Below, piece by piece: positions 31,071-38,420 of a stretch of 38,420 nucleotides of DNA (its first letter is position 1; each line of letters begins with the position of its first letter). The notes under the pieces are model-generated. The model saw nothing but the letters and a program-made list of their open reading frames with translations, was not told the DNA's origin and did not search any database. This DNA comes from JBBQWR01 sp038210495. GTDB lineage: Bacteria; Planctomycetota; Planctomycetia; Pirellulales; DATAWG01. The translations under genes and the position numbers were made by a program. The stretch is from contig JBBQWR010000049.1 of NCBI GenBank assembly GCA_038210495.1, positions 1 to 38,420 of the forward strand. The letters are read 5' to 3'.

Positions 31071-33101
31071 TCAGGCCCGCCGATTCGCGCTTAGTTCATG
31101 CACCAGGTCCACCAGCGCGATCGCGTTGTCGACGGGCGTTTGGGGAAGGATGCCGTGGCCGAGATTGAAGATATGGCCCGGTCGGCCGGCCGCTTGATGC
31201 AAGATTTGCTCCGTCCGGCGGCGGATTTCAGTGCGGTCGGCAAGCAATAGAGCCGGGTCGAGATTTCCCTGGACGGCTTTGTGCGGACCGATCGCGCGCC
31301 AAGCGTCGTCCAGTTCGATTCGCCAATCGACGCCGATCACTTTGCCTCCGGCTTCCGACAACAGCGGCAGGAGGGCCGGGTTGCCCGTGGCGAAGTTGAT
31401 CACCGGAACGCCCCCTTCGATGCCCGCGATGACGGCGGCCGTGTGAGGCATGACATAGCGGCGATAATCGTCTGGGCTCAAGCAACCGGCCCAACTGTCG
31501 AACAACTGCACCGCCTGGGCGCCCGCTCCGATCTGCGCATTGAGGTATCGAATCGTCGAGCGGGCCAATTTCCCCAATAGCTCGTTCCATGCGCCCGTAT
31601 CCCGAATCATGAGCGTCTTGGCGTGCAGATAATTGCGGCTGGCGCCTCCTTCGATCACATAACTGGCGAGCGTGAACGGAGCGCCGGCAAAACCAATCAG
31701 CGGAATATCGGGTCGCAGCGCGGCCCGAGTGAGCCGCACGGTCTCCATGACGAAATTCAGCGGGCCGACATCCTCGAGCTCGCGCACTCGATCGACGTCG
31801 CGGGCCTCGCGGACCGGATTATGAATCGCCGGCCCTTCTCCCTTCGTGAACTCCAGATCGAGTCCCATCGGCTCGAGGATCGGCAACAGATCGGAGAAGA
31901 TAATCGCCGCGTCGACTCCCAGCCGCTCGACGGCCGCGATCATCACTTCAGCGCACAGGGCCGGGTTCTTACACAGCTCGAGGAACGTGGTCTTCGCCCG
32001 CACCTCGCGATACTCGGGCATGTATCGCCCCGCCTGGCGCATGAGCCACACGGGCGTGACGTCCGTTGGCTCTAGCCGACACGCCCTCATGAAGGGGCTA
32101 TTGTGCCAAGGCGGGACGTCTTTTCTCGGCGGATCGGCCGCTGGCTTGTCGGATGGCGTCGCGGGGCCAGGGGGCGCCGAAAATATCGTCGCGCCACTCG
32201 CCGCCGCAGCCGCGCCGGCCGCTGGTCGCGAAAGCGCCGTGGGGCCGCCGAACAAGGCCGAACGGCGCTTGGCTTCCAACAGCTCGCCCGCTCGCGCCGC
32301 CGCGATCACCAAATGTCCCAGGCTCGAATGCTCCGGCTCGATGTCGACCGGCAGACCGTATTGCCGCAAGGTCTCGCTGGTGTCCGGTCCGATCGAGGCA
32401 ATCACCGTTTTCGCCAGGCCGCGGCGGAGCGACTCGCCGAGCTCAAGCCGATCGGCGATCAAGAGCATATTCGTGACCTGATGGCTCGACGTGAACACGG
32501 CCACGTCCATTTGGCCATCGGCGATTGCCCGAACGTTGTTTTCAAGCGGGCCGGTATCCTCCGGCAGTTCCCAGCGATAGACCTTCAGATTGACGACCGC
32601 GCCGCCGCGCGCTTCGAGGCCGGCGACCAGGCTCGTGTTCGGTTGACCATATTCCAGCAAACCGACGACGTGATTCGCTACCGGCACTTGTCGATCGACG
32701 ACCGCCAGCACCTCGCGCCAGGTGTTCGGCTCGGCCGTGCGGTGCGTCGGCGTGACGCCGAGCTCTTTGAGCGCGGCGGTCGGCTTGGGTCCCCGGGCGA
32801 TCGTCACCACATCGGTCAGCGTTTCGATGAACCGCTTACGATCGACGTGCCGCTCGACTTGGCTAATGAGGTATCTGACGCCGACGCCCGTCATGAACAC
32901 GACGATATCGATCTGGCCGGTCATGAGGCGATTGGCGAAATCGACCGCCTCGGGATTGCGATCCAGTGGGGCCTCGCGCATCGAGGGGCTGATCGACGGC
33001 GCCCCGCCCATGCGCCGGATGAGCGAAGCCAAGTCGTCCGCCCGGCGGCTCTCAAAGCCCGCGACGCGCAGTCCGCCGAAATTAGGTTGTTCATCAGCCA
33101 T
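31071..33101 (-). CDS. hemDE: Fused uroporphyrinogen-III synthase / uroporphyrinogen decarboxylase
   Basis: A 676-residue two-domain haem-pathway enzyme. The N-terminal domain (about 1-265) is HemD: LRVAGFESRRADDLASLIRRMGG, VFMTGVGVRYL, FTSSHQVTNML, VIASIGPDTSETLRQYGL, closing hydroxymethylbilane to uroporphyrinogen III. A Pro/Ala-rich linker (about 285-330) follows. The C-terminal domain (about 331-676) is HemE: TPVWLMRQAGRYMPEYR, FAGAPFTLASYVIEGG, YLNAQIGAGAQAVQLFDSW, NLGHGILPQT, decarboxylating to coproporphyrinogen III. The two reactions are consecutive. The ATG at 33101 opens directly into the HemD fold. Confidence 0.95.
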   Translation of the reverse strand: MADEQPNFGGLRVAGFESRRADDLASLIRRMGGAPSISPSMREAPLDRNPEAVDFANRLMTGQIDIVVFMTGVGVRYLISQVERHVDRKRFIETLTDVVTIARGPKPTAALKELGVTPTHRTAEPNTWREVLAVVDRQVPVANHVVGLLEYGQPNTSLVAGLEARGGAVVNLKVYRWELPEDTGPLENNVRAIADGQMDVAVFTSSHQVTNMLLIADRLELGESLRRGLAKTVIASIGPDTSETLRQYGLPVDIEPEHSSLGHLVIAAARAGELLEAKRRSALFGGPTALSRPAAGAAAAASGATIFSAPPGPATPSDKPAADPPRKDVPPWHNSPFMRACRLEPTDVTPVWLMRQAGRYMPEYREVRAKTTFLELCKNPALCAEVMIAAVERLGVDAAIIFSDLLPILEPMGLDLEFTKGEGPAIHNPVREARDVDRVRELEDVGPLNFVMETVRLTRAALRPDIPLIGFAGAPFTLASYVIEGGASRNYLHAKTLMIRDTGAWNELLGKLARSTIRYLNAQIGAGAQAVQLFDSWAGCLSPDDYRRYVMPHTAAVIAGIEGGVPVINFATGNPALLPLLSEAGGKVIGVDWRIELDDAWRAIGPHKAVQGNLDPALLLADRTEIRRRTEQILHQAAGRPGHIFNLGHGILPQTPVDNAIALVDLVHELSANRRA

Positions 33102-33142
33102 GGCGTTATCGTACCGCAGATGCGGCGGTGGCCAAAGAGCCA

Positions 33143-33368
33143 GGCGAGCGGGGAGCGTCAGCCCCTTGTCCTAATTCGCAACTACCGCTCGATCCGGGAT
33201 TTGGCGAGACGAGGTCGCATTCGAAGGAATACAAAAGGGCGAAACGTCCGAATTGTTCCCAGTGCCGGCCAGTGTGGGGCGGCGGATTCGGTGGAAGGCG
33301 TGTATGCGGGTAGAACGACTTTACTTAAATGACGTCGAGGACAGGGGGCTTACGCCGCCCCGCTCGCC
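33143..33368. repeat. GGCGAGCGGGG inverted repeat, third copy
   Basis: GGCGAGCGGGGAGCGTCAGCCCC (33143) and GGGGGCTTACGCCGCCCCGCTCGCC (to 33368) are inverted arms separated by about 180 bases. It occupies most of the gap between hemDE and the zinc-ribbon gene. No other feature is seen in that gap. Confidence 0.8.
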
Positions 33369-33475
33369 TGGAATACTTGTATTTCGCTTCGGGATCATTA
33401 AGAATCGATGTAGGCTTGGCGAGCGCACTCGCGCGATTCTAGCCGGGCAAGGGGAACGGCACAGGGAGAAGCGCG

Positions 33476-35014
33476 ATGATTCGGTTCAGTTGCCCTGGTT
33501 GCAGTAAAGTCATGCAGGCGGGAGATTCCGCGGCTGGCCGCAATGCGAAGTGCTCCAATTGCGGCATGATGCTGGCGATTCCCGCAGCGCCGACCGGCGA
33601 TGATGGTCTGGGAAGTCCGGAAGGTCCACAAGCCGCCCCACGCCGGAGCGTGTCGGTTGCCGCTCCGCCAGCGCCCCTTTCGGTCGCTCCGTCGCAGGCT
33701 GCCCCGATCGCAACACTACCGGGGGTGGCGCCTCCGCCCTTTATTTCGCCACCACCGGTCGCTTCCAATACAGCCCCCGCAGTGAAGCCGCCTCGCCCGT
33801 TGCGAAGGCCCAGTCCGGCTGCGCCACCGCCGGTCGCGGAAGAACCGGCTTATGCGGCGCCTCCACCGGCGGCGCATGGTGGCGATTTTTCGCTCGATGA
33901 TTTGCTCGGCGGAATCGATGCGCCAGCGCCTCGCAAGAAGTCGTCGAAGTCGGGCGCGATGCGGAAAGTCGCCGCTTCCGCTAGCGGTGAATCATCAAGA
34001 TCGAAGCAATGGAGCCGTCAAAAGAAGACCACCGTTTTTGGCGGGGCCGGCGTGGCGGTTGTCGTACTCGGCGTCGGAGGATACCTGATGGCCAGGTCGT
34101 TCAATCAAACACCCGACTCAAAAGTCGCGACAACGGCGACGGCGATCGTCGACGAGAAACTGGCGCCGGTAACGCTCGACGGTCAAGCCACTCGATTCGC
34201 CGCAGGCGCGTACGGGGCGGTCATGACTCGCGACGCCAAGGAAGCTCGTAACCCCGTGCGCTTCGCCGAAGCGGCGGTCAGGCAGTGGGCCTACGCGAGC
34301 TCGGGGCGCGGCGCGGATGGAAAGACGGTCGCCGCCCGCAAGCGCGGCGGGCCGCTGTTCGTGTACAACGGCGCCTCGGGCGACGGAACGTTGGCGGTGA
34401 GCGCCGAGCGCGCGACGGGCGATTCGCCCGCCGCCGGTCTCAAGTCTACCGATGCCGCCGCCGCCAATGAAGTTGGATCGAGCGAGTCGCCGGCCTCCGC
34501 CGCTCCGCCGATCAAATGGGCCGCCGTGGACAAAGGAGAAGATCAAGGTTACGGCGAAGTCCGCGTATCGATCGAGAAAGTCACGGTCTCTCGGCTCCGC
34601 ACGCATGCCGTCGACGGCCTCGAATCGTTGGGCGATCTCACGCCGAATCCCGTGCTGGCCGTCTGGCTGAAAATTAAAAACAGCGACGCCGCCGGCGCGG
34701 TCCCCTACAAAAGTTGGATGCTAGCGGCTGCCGAAGAAGGCCATTATGTGCCCCAGATGGCCGACAACACGGGACTGCCCGTCGACCCGATCCGCCTGGA
34801 GAAGGACACGAAGCTTCAGGGAACGCAAACGACCGGCCCCATTCCCGCCGGCGAAACTTTTCACGACAAAATTCTGTTCAAGCCGGTAGCCGAAAGCGTC
34901 GAGTACCTTCAACTCACGCTTCCCGGCGAAGCCTTCGGCCAAAAAGAACCGCTTCATTTCCAGATTCCACGCTCGATGGTGAAGGTCGTGGAGGATGCGA
35001 ACCCGCTGCTGTAG
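33476..35014 (+). CDS. Zinc-ribbon membrane protein of planctomycete type
   Basis: A 512-residue protein. The first 40 residues form a zinc ribbon (two Cys pairs in FSCPGCSK and KCSNCGMM). A Pro/Ala-rich segment (40-140) follows, then a Lys/Ser-rich part and one membrane segment (FGGAGVAVVVLGVGGYLMA, about residues 191-209). The C-terminal part is probably extracytoplasmic and beta-rich: VLAVWLKIKNSDAAGAVPYKSWML, then VEYLQLTLPGEAF. I recall this layout as common in planctomycetes; no function known. Preceded by AGGGAGAA at a good spacing. Confidence 0.8.
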   Translation: MIRFSCPGCSKVMQAGDSAAGRNAKCSNCGMMLAIPAAPTGDDGLGSPEGPQAAPRRSVSVAAPPAPLSVAPSQAAPIATLPGVAPPPFISPPPVASNTAPAVKPPRPLRRPSPAAPPPVAEEPAYAAPPPAAHGGDFSLDDLLGGIDAPAPRKKSSKSGAMRKVAASASGESSRSKQWSRQKKTTVFGGAGVAVVVLGVGGYLMARSFNQTPDSKVATTATAIVDEKLAPVTLDGQATRFAAGAYGAVMTRDAKEARNPVRFAEAAVRQWAYASSGRGADGKTVAARKRGGPLFVYNGASGDGTLAVSAERATGDSPAAGLKSTDAAAANEVGSSESPASAAPPIKWAAVDKGEDQGYGEVRVSIEKVTVSRLRTHAVDGLESLGDLTPNPVLAVWLKIKNSDAAGAVPYKSWMLAAAEEGHYVPQMADNTGLPVDPIRLEKDTKLQGTQTTGPIPAGETFHDKILFKPVAESVEYLQLTLPGEAFGQKEPLHFQIPRSMVKVVEDANPLL

Positions 35015-35077
35015 CGGTCCCGTTGCGATGCGGAGGCTATTTCGCCGCGACCGTGGTAAACGCTTTCGCAACTGAAA

Positions 35078-35944
35078 TCAGCATTCGGGTTGTCCGTCTG
35101 GAGGCGTGGCATCGGGCTGAATCCGGGCAAAAAGCTCTCTGGCAAACAGCCGGGGCAATTGGATCGCGTCGCGGAGGTATCGCTTCGCTAGTCGTCGTGG
35201 CTCGCTGGCCAAGCGATGTAACCATTCGAGGCCCGTGCGACGCATCCAGACCGGCGCGCGGGCTTTTTCTCCCGCCAAGAAATCGATCGTCGCGCCGACG
35301 CATAGCGCCACGGCCGCGTCGATCCGGTCGCGATGCGCGGCGACCCACAGTTCTTGCTTCGGCGCTCCGAGACCGACGATCAGCAGATCGCAGTGGGTCG
35401 CGGAGATCCGGTCCAAAATGGCGTCGTTCTCGGCGGGCCGGTTTTCGAAGCCGGGCATGGGGCTATAACACCCGACGACTTGCACGCCGGGCCATTTCGA
35501 ATGAATCCGCGTGGCCGCCAGTTCGGCGATTCCCGGCCCGGCCCCAAGCAAATAGATTTTCAACGGCCGCCGCTCGGCCGAATTTGCGACCGAGTCGAAG
35601 ATGGCCGGAACTAAGTCGCTGCCCGGCACTCGCTCGGGAATCCCGCGACGGAGAATCTTGGCCGCCATCAGCAGCGGCATCCCGTCCACCAAAATCAGAT
35701 CGGCTTGATCGTAGGCATTGCGCAATCCGGCGTGCTCATGCAGCAGCACCGCGTGATCGGTATTGGGCGTGACGACAAAACGGCACCGCCCGTCGCGCAT
35801 TCGCGACCAATCGAGCACTCGGGCGACTGCCCCATTCATGCGCAGCGGATCGACTGCAATACCAAAAATGCGTGCGCGAACCGGCGGGCAAATTTCAACC
35901 CGCTGCCGGCATTCCAAGGGAACCATCCCAATTGCCATTGTCAT
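35078..35944 (-). CDS. WecG/TagA/CpsF family glycosyltransferase (GT26)
   Basis: A 288-residue enzyme that adds a sugar, commonly N-acetylmannosaminuronic acid or mannosamine, to a lipid-linked precursor. Motifs: TPNTDHAVLLHEH, LILVDGMPLLMAAKILRRGIPERVPGSDLVP, IYLLGAGPGIAELAA, LIVGLGAPKQELWVAAHR, and VGATIDFLAGEKARAPVWMRRTGLEWLHRLASEP. All hallmark segments are intact. Its start (ATG at 35944, or ATG 35938) overlaps the stop of the GT4 gene upstream (TCAT in plus orientation at 35941-35944), so the two are coupled. Confidence 0.93.
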   Translation of the reverse strand: MTMAIGMVPLECRQRVEICPPVRARIFGIAVDPLRMNGAVARVLDWSRMRDGRCRFVVTPNTDHAVLLHEHAGLRNAYDQADLILVDGMPLLMAAKILRRGIPERVPGSDLVPAIFDSVANSAERRPLKIYLLGAGPGIAELAATRIHSKWPGVQVVGCYSPMPGFENRPAENDAILDRISATHCDLLIVGLGAPKQELWVAAHRDRIDAAVALCVGATIDFLAGEKARAPVWMRRTGLEWLHRLASEPRRLAKRYLRDAIQLPRLFARELFARIQPDATPPDGQPEC

Positions 35945-37155
35945 CGACTACTCCGTTTCCGCCCGGATAAAACTTGGCGATACAACTCCGCCATTCCTCG
36001 GGCCATGCTGCGGTCACTGAATTCCTCGCGTTGCCGGCGCCACGCCGTCTGGCGCATGGTGGCCCAATCGGCGTCCCCTTGGACAAATCTGGCGACCGCG
36101 TCGGCCAGACCGGCCGCATCCGCCGGCTCGCACAACAGCCCATCGATCTCGGGTCGAATCACGTCGACGACACCGTCGACTCGCGTGCCCACGACGGGCA
36201 CGCCGGCGGCCATCGCTTCGATCACCACCATCGGCAGTCCCTCGGCAAGCACGCTGGGAAACGCGAGTAAGTCCATTTGGTCAAGTTCGGCGTTGATCTC
36301 GGCGCGGAACCCAGTCCATTCAATTTTCTCGGCTAGTCCCAGTTGGTCAGCCCGGCGCAAGACCTCGCAGCGGTATTCGGACGATTCGAACGATCCCACG
36401 GCTCTCAAGCGGACGGGCAAGCCGCGATTGCGCAACTGAGCGAGCGCGGCCAGCAGCGTTTCAAGCCCTTTGCGAGGGCGAAACAGCGCCACGACGCCGA
36501 GCGTCCACACTCCGCTGGGGGGCCGTTTCGAGGCAAGCATGGGCCTCGTGGGAACGCCATTGCAGACGACCTGCACTTTTTCAGCCGGCACGCCATGCTC
36601 CGCGATGTATCGTCCGGCGCTTGGCGAAACGGCGATTACCGCGGAGGCGCCCTTGAGGCTCAATCGCTCGACGAGCGCGCTGGCTCGAGATCGCCACCGC
36701 CGACCCACTTCGGTCGCCGTTTGGCCGTGTATGTGATGCATCATGGGCACGCCGGCCAACGCGGCGGCGGCCCGGCCCACGAGCGCCGCCCGGGGCGTGT
36801 GCGTGTGGATCAGATCGTAACCGTACTGGCGAACGAGTCGCGCGAGCTGCAGCGCCGGGCGCAGATCGAGTCGATTGGCCATCGGCGTGAGATGGCAGGG
36901 TGCCTGTTGCGACCGTCGGGCGTCGGGAAACCGATCCGGCTTAATGCAAGCGAACGCGACTTCGACACCGCACTCGGGCAGCCCCAGGGCAAGCAGGTCC
37001 TGCACGCGCTCCGCCCCGGCATAGTGCTCGCCGTTGATGACGTGCAGCACGCGGCGCAAGGCGGGCGCGGGGACATGCCCGGTAAAGGGCACATGCTCTT
37101 TGGCGCCGAGAACCCCGGCGTCGACTTCGTGTTCGAGTGTATCTAGCGACATCAT
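35941..37155 (-). CDS. Glycosyltransferase family 4
   Basis: A 404-residue GT-B type enzyme for polysaccharide assembly. The N-terminal Rossmann half has VLHVINGEHYAGAERVQDLLALGL and YDLIHTHTPRAALVGRAAAALAGVP; the C-terminal half has the GT4 donor signature LLAFPSVLAEGLPMVVIEAMAAGVPVVGT (EX7E-type) with FRPRKGLETLLAAL. Two adjacent ATGs (37155 and 37152) are equivalent starts. It sits between the initiating sugar transferase and GT26 genes of one strand-coherent group. Confidence 0.93.
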   Translation of the reverse strand: MMSLDTLEHEVDAGVLGAKEHVPFTGHVPAPALRRVLHVINGEHYAGAERVQDLLALGLPECGVEVAFACIKPDRFPDARRSQQAPCHLTPMANRLDLRPALQLARLVRQYGYDLIHTHTPRAALVGRAAAALAGVPMMHHIHGQTATEVGRRWRSRASALVERLSLKGASAVIAVSPSAGRYIAEHGVPAEKVQVVCNGVPTRPMLASKRPPSGVWTLGVVALFRPRKGLETLLAALAQLRNRGLPVRLRAVGSFESSEYRCEVLRRADQLGLAEKIEWTGFRAEINAELDQMDLLAFPSVLAEGLPMVVIEAMAAGVPVVGTRVDGVVDVIRPEIDGLLCEPADAAGLADAVARFVQGDADWATMRQTAWRRQREEFSDRSMARGMAELYRQVLSGRKRSSR

Positions 37156-37270
37156 GCAACTATAGGTCGCGTGACGCCGCGGTTCGGATTCTGAATGTCA
37201 GCCGGCGATCGTTCCATTCATTATGTGAAGGTCGCGGATTTCTGCGACTCGTTCGCTGTAACCGTTACAA

Positions 37271-38026
37271 CTAATACGCGCCGCGGCAACTCAGCACGCT
37301 GAGAGGCGTGCGAACGAGTAGCACGAGATCGGTCCACAGGCTTTGCCGCTGGGAGTACCAAATATCCATCCGCACCCAACGATCGAAGCCAATCTCCGAC
37401 CGGCCGCTGACTTGCCACAAACAAGTCAGCCCCGGCTGGATGGCCAGTCGCCGGCGATGCCAAGCTTTGTACTTGGCGACCTCGGCGGGAAGCGGTGGCC
37501 GCGGCCCGACGAGCGACATGTGCCCCAGCAGCACATTGAGCAATTGCGGCATTTCATCGATGCTGGTTCGCCGCAAAATGCGGCCGATTCGCGTGATTCG
37601 CGGATCGCTGCGGTTTTTGAAGATGGGGCCCTGCGCGTGCTCGTTCCTCACCAGGTGCTGCATCCTGTCGGCGTTCAGATGCATCGTGCGAAATTTGATC
37701 ATCCTAAACCGCTTGCCAAGATAGCCGATCCGCTCTTGGCAGATGAGCGGCCGACCGCGCGTCGTGAAATGGAGCACGACGTAGACCGCGATGAGAATCG
37801 GCGAGAACAGGAGAATGGCCGTCAGGGCGCCGGCGACATCGATCAGTCGCTTGGCGACGCGGTAGCCAGCCGTGCGGTTTCCCTCGGGCGCGACGATCGG
37901 GTCGTCGAGCTCGAGATTCCAGAGAGCCTGGGAGAATTGCCCGGCGCCGGCGCCCCGAGGCGTTTTGAAGACGTGTCGCGGTTTGGCAACCGGCGAGGCG
38001 ACGGGTGGCTGGTAGATGGCGATCAT
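37271..38026 (-). CDS. Initiating sugar transferase (WcaJ/ExoY-like)
   Basis: A 251-residue polyprenyl-phosphate hexose-1-phosphate transferase that begins exopolysaccharide synthesis on the membrane. Visible: a membrane segment (LIDVAGALTAILLFSPILIAVYVVLHF), then GRPLICQERIGYLGKRFRMIKFRTM, RITRIGRILRRTSIDEMPQLLNVLLGHMSLVGPRPPLP, and GLTCLWQVSGRSEIGFDRWVRMD. It lacks the long multi-membrane N-terminus of WbaP-type enzymes. The start at ATG 38026 is preferred to a TTG at 38068. It is first in a group of three polysaccharide genes. Confidence 0.93.
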   Translation of the reverse strand: MIAIYQPPVASPVAKPRHVFKTPRGAGAGQFSQALWNLELDDPIVAPEGNRTAGYRVAKRLIDVAGALTAILLFSPILIAVYVVLHFTTRGRPLICQERIGYLGKRFRMIKFRTMHLNADRMQHLVRNEHAQGPIFKNRSDPRITRIGRILRRTSIDEMPQLLNVLLGHMSLVGPRPPLPAEVAKYKAWHRRRLAIQPGLTCLWQVSGRSEIGFDRWVRMDIWYSQRQSLWTDLVLLVRTPLSVLSCRGAY

Positions 38027-38068
38027 CGGCCGCGAGCCTCGCTGGGAGCGGAAAGGAGAATTTGCCAA

Positions 38069-38420
38069 GCAGGACGATTGTCCGTTAAGGCAAAGCGGGC
38101 GCCGCGCGGAGCGAGCGGCCGACCTCCCTAGCGCGCAACCAGGGCTACGTTGGCAAGTTGCAACGCGCAGACTCGAGCAGAGTCGCGTCGTGTGTCGTAG
38201 AATTTATTCGCCGCCCCGTCGATTAAACGCAACACCGCGTGGCAAGAAGACATCGCGTGGCGATAAAGGAGCAACCTGCACCAGGGCCTTTCATTTTTTG
38301 GATTTGCCTAGTATGGCCAAGAGGCGGGAGAGGTTCCAACTGTACGCGCGTAAGCCGGCGGCGATGTTTGTATGGCCGTGAAGCCTGAGCAGCGCCAGCG
38401 TCGCGTTGCGTAAGGCGGCG
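38069..38420. other. Window-end region, no gene supported
   Basis: Upstream of the sugar transferase. Open frames here lack recognisable domains. A promoter for the polysaccharide genes is expected but I see no convincing one. Nothing else is apparent. Confidence 0.4.

Noticed and set aside
32103..33332. Plus-strand open frame opposite hemDE
   Set aside because: Arg/Gln-rich antisense reading of a confidently assigned enzyme gene, with no recognisable motif.

Overview
The window looks like a high-GC planctomycete chromosome of the Pirellulales type. I infer this from the gene families rather than from any marker gene: a zinc-ribbon protein with a Pro/Ala-rich linker, single-CXXCH secreted proteins, an S41 protease, a degenerate EEP-family protein, a fused HemD-HemE, and intergenic gaps full of palindromic repeats. 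No rRNA, tRNA, CRISPR array, integrase or replication gene was seen.

Layout. (1) 0.1-3.7 kb: S41/PDZ protease (minus) and an EEP-fold protein (plus). (2) 3.9-9.7 kb, all plus: a 155-aa protein translationally coupled to a cytoplasmic-type subtilase, a secreted CXXCH protein, a GT-A type glycosyltransferase, a second CXXCH protein, a small Val/Ala-rich secreted protein and a small membrane/coiled-coil protein. (3) 9.8-25.7 kb, all plus: a phage-derived particle cluster in canonical order. It runs ParB-like protein, ABC-ATPase/GNAT fusion, terminase small and large subunits, portal, small protein, prohead protease, jelly-roll protein, major capsid, head-tail connectors, tail terminator (frameshifted), tail tube, tail chaperones G and GT joined by a -1 slippery site, a tiny protein where the tape measure should be, a distal-tail protein (in-frame stop), a tail-tip/fibre protein and a 111-aa protein. 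(4) 25.9-27.9 kb, minus: leuA behind a complete leucine attenuator (promoter, Leu-rich leader peptide, antiterminator, terminator). (5) 27.9-29.5 kb: a REP-associated tyrosine transposase (RAYT) with REP-like repeats around and inside it, then a broken small gene and a truncated HNH gene. (6) 29.5-35.0 kb: TPR protein, hemDE fusion (minus), zinc-ribbon membrane protein. (7) 35.1-38.0 kb, minus: exopolysaccharide genes (initiating sugar transferase, GT4, WecG/TagA/CpsF).

The phage-like cluster has packaging, capsid and neck/tail genes but no integrase, repressor, replication or convincing lysis genes. It also lacks a full tape measure, has two disrupted tail genes, and nearly every gap holds repeats of kinds also found in the chromosomal part. 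I infer a long-resident, decaying or domesticated prophage, possibly a gene-transfer-agent-like remnant. Two small genes in or next to it (15788 and 25394) share a 20-bp operator placed identically over their -10 boxes, which suggests a common regulator. The ParB-like and ABC-GNAT pair upstream of the terminase is the best candidate for an undescribed function; DNA modification or packaging are possibilities.
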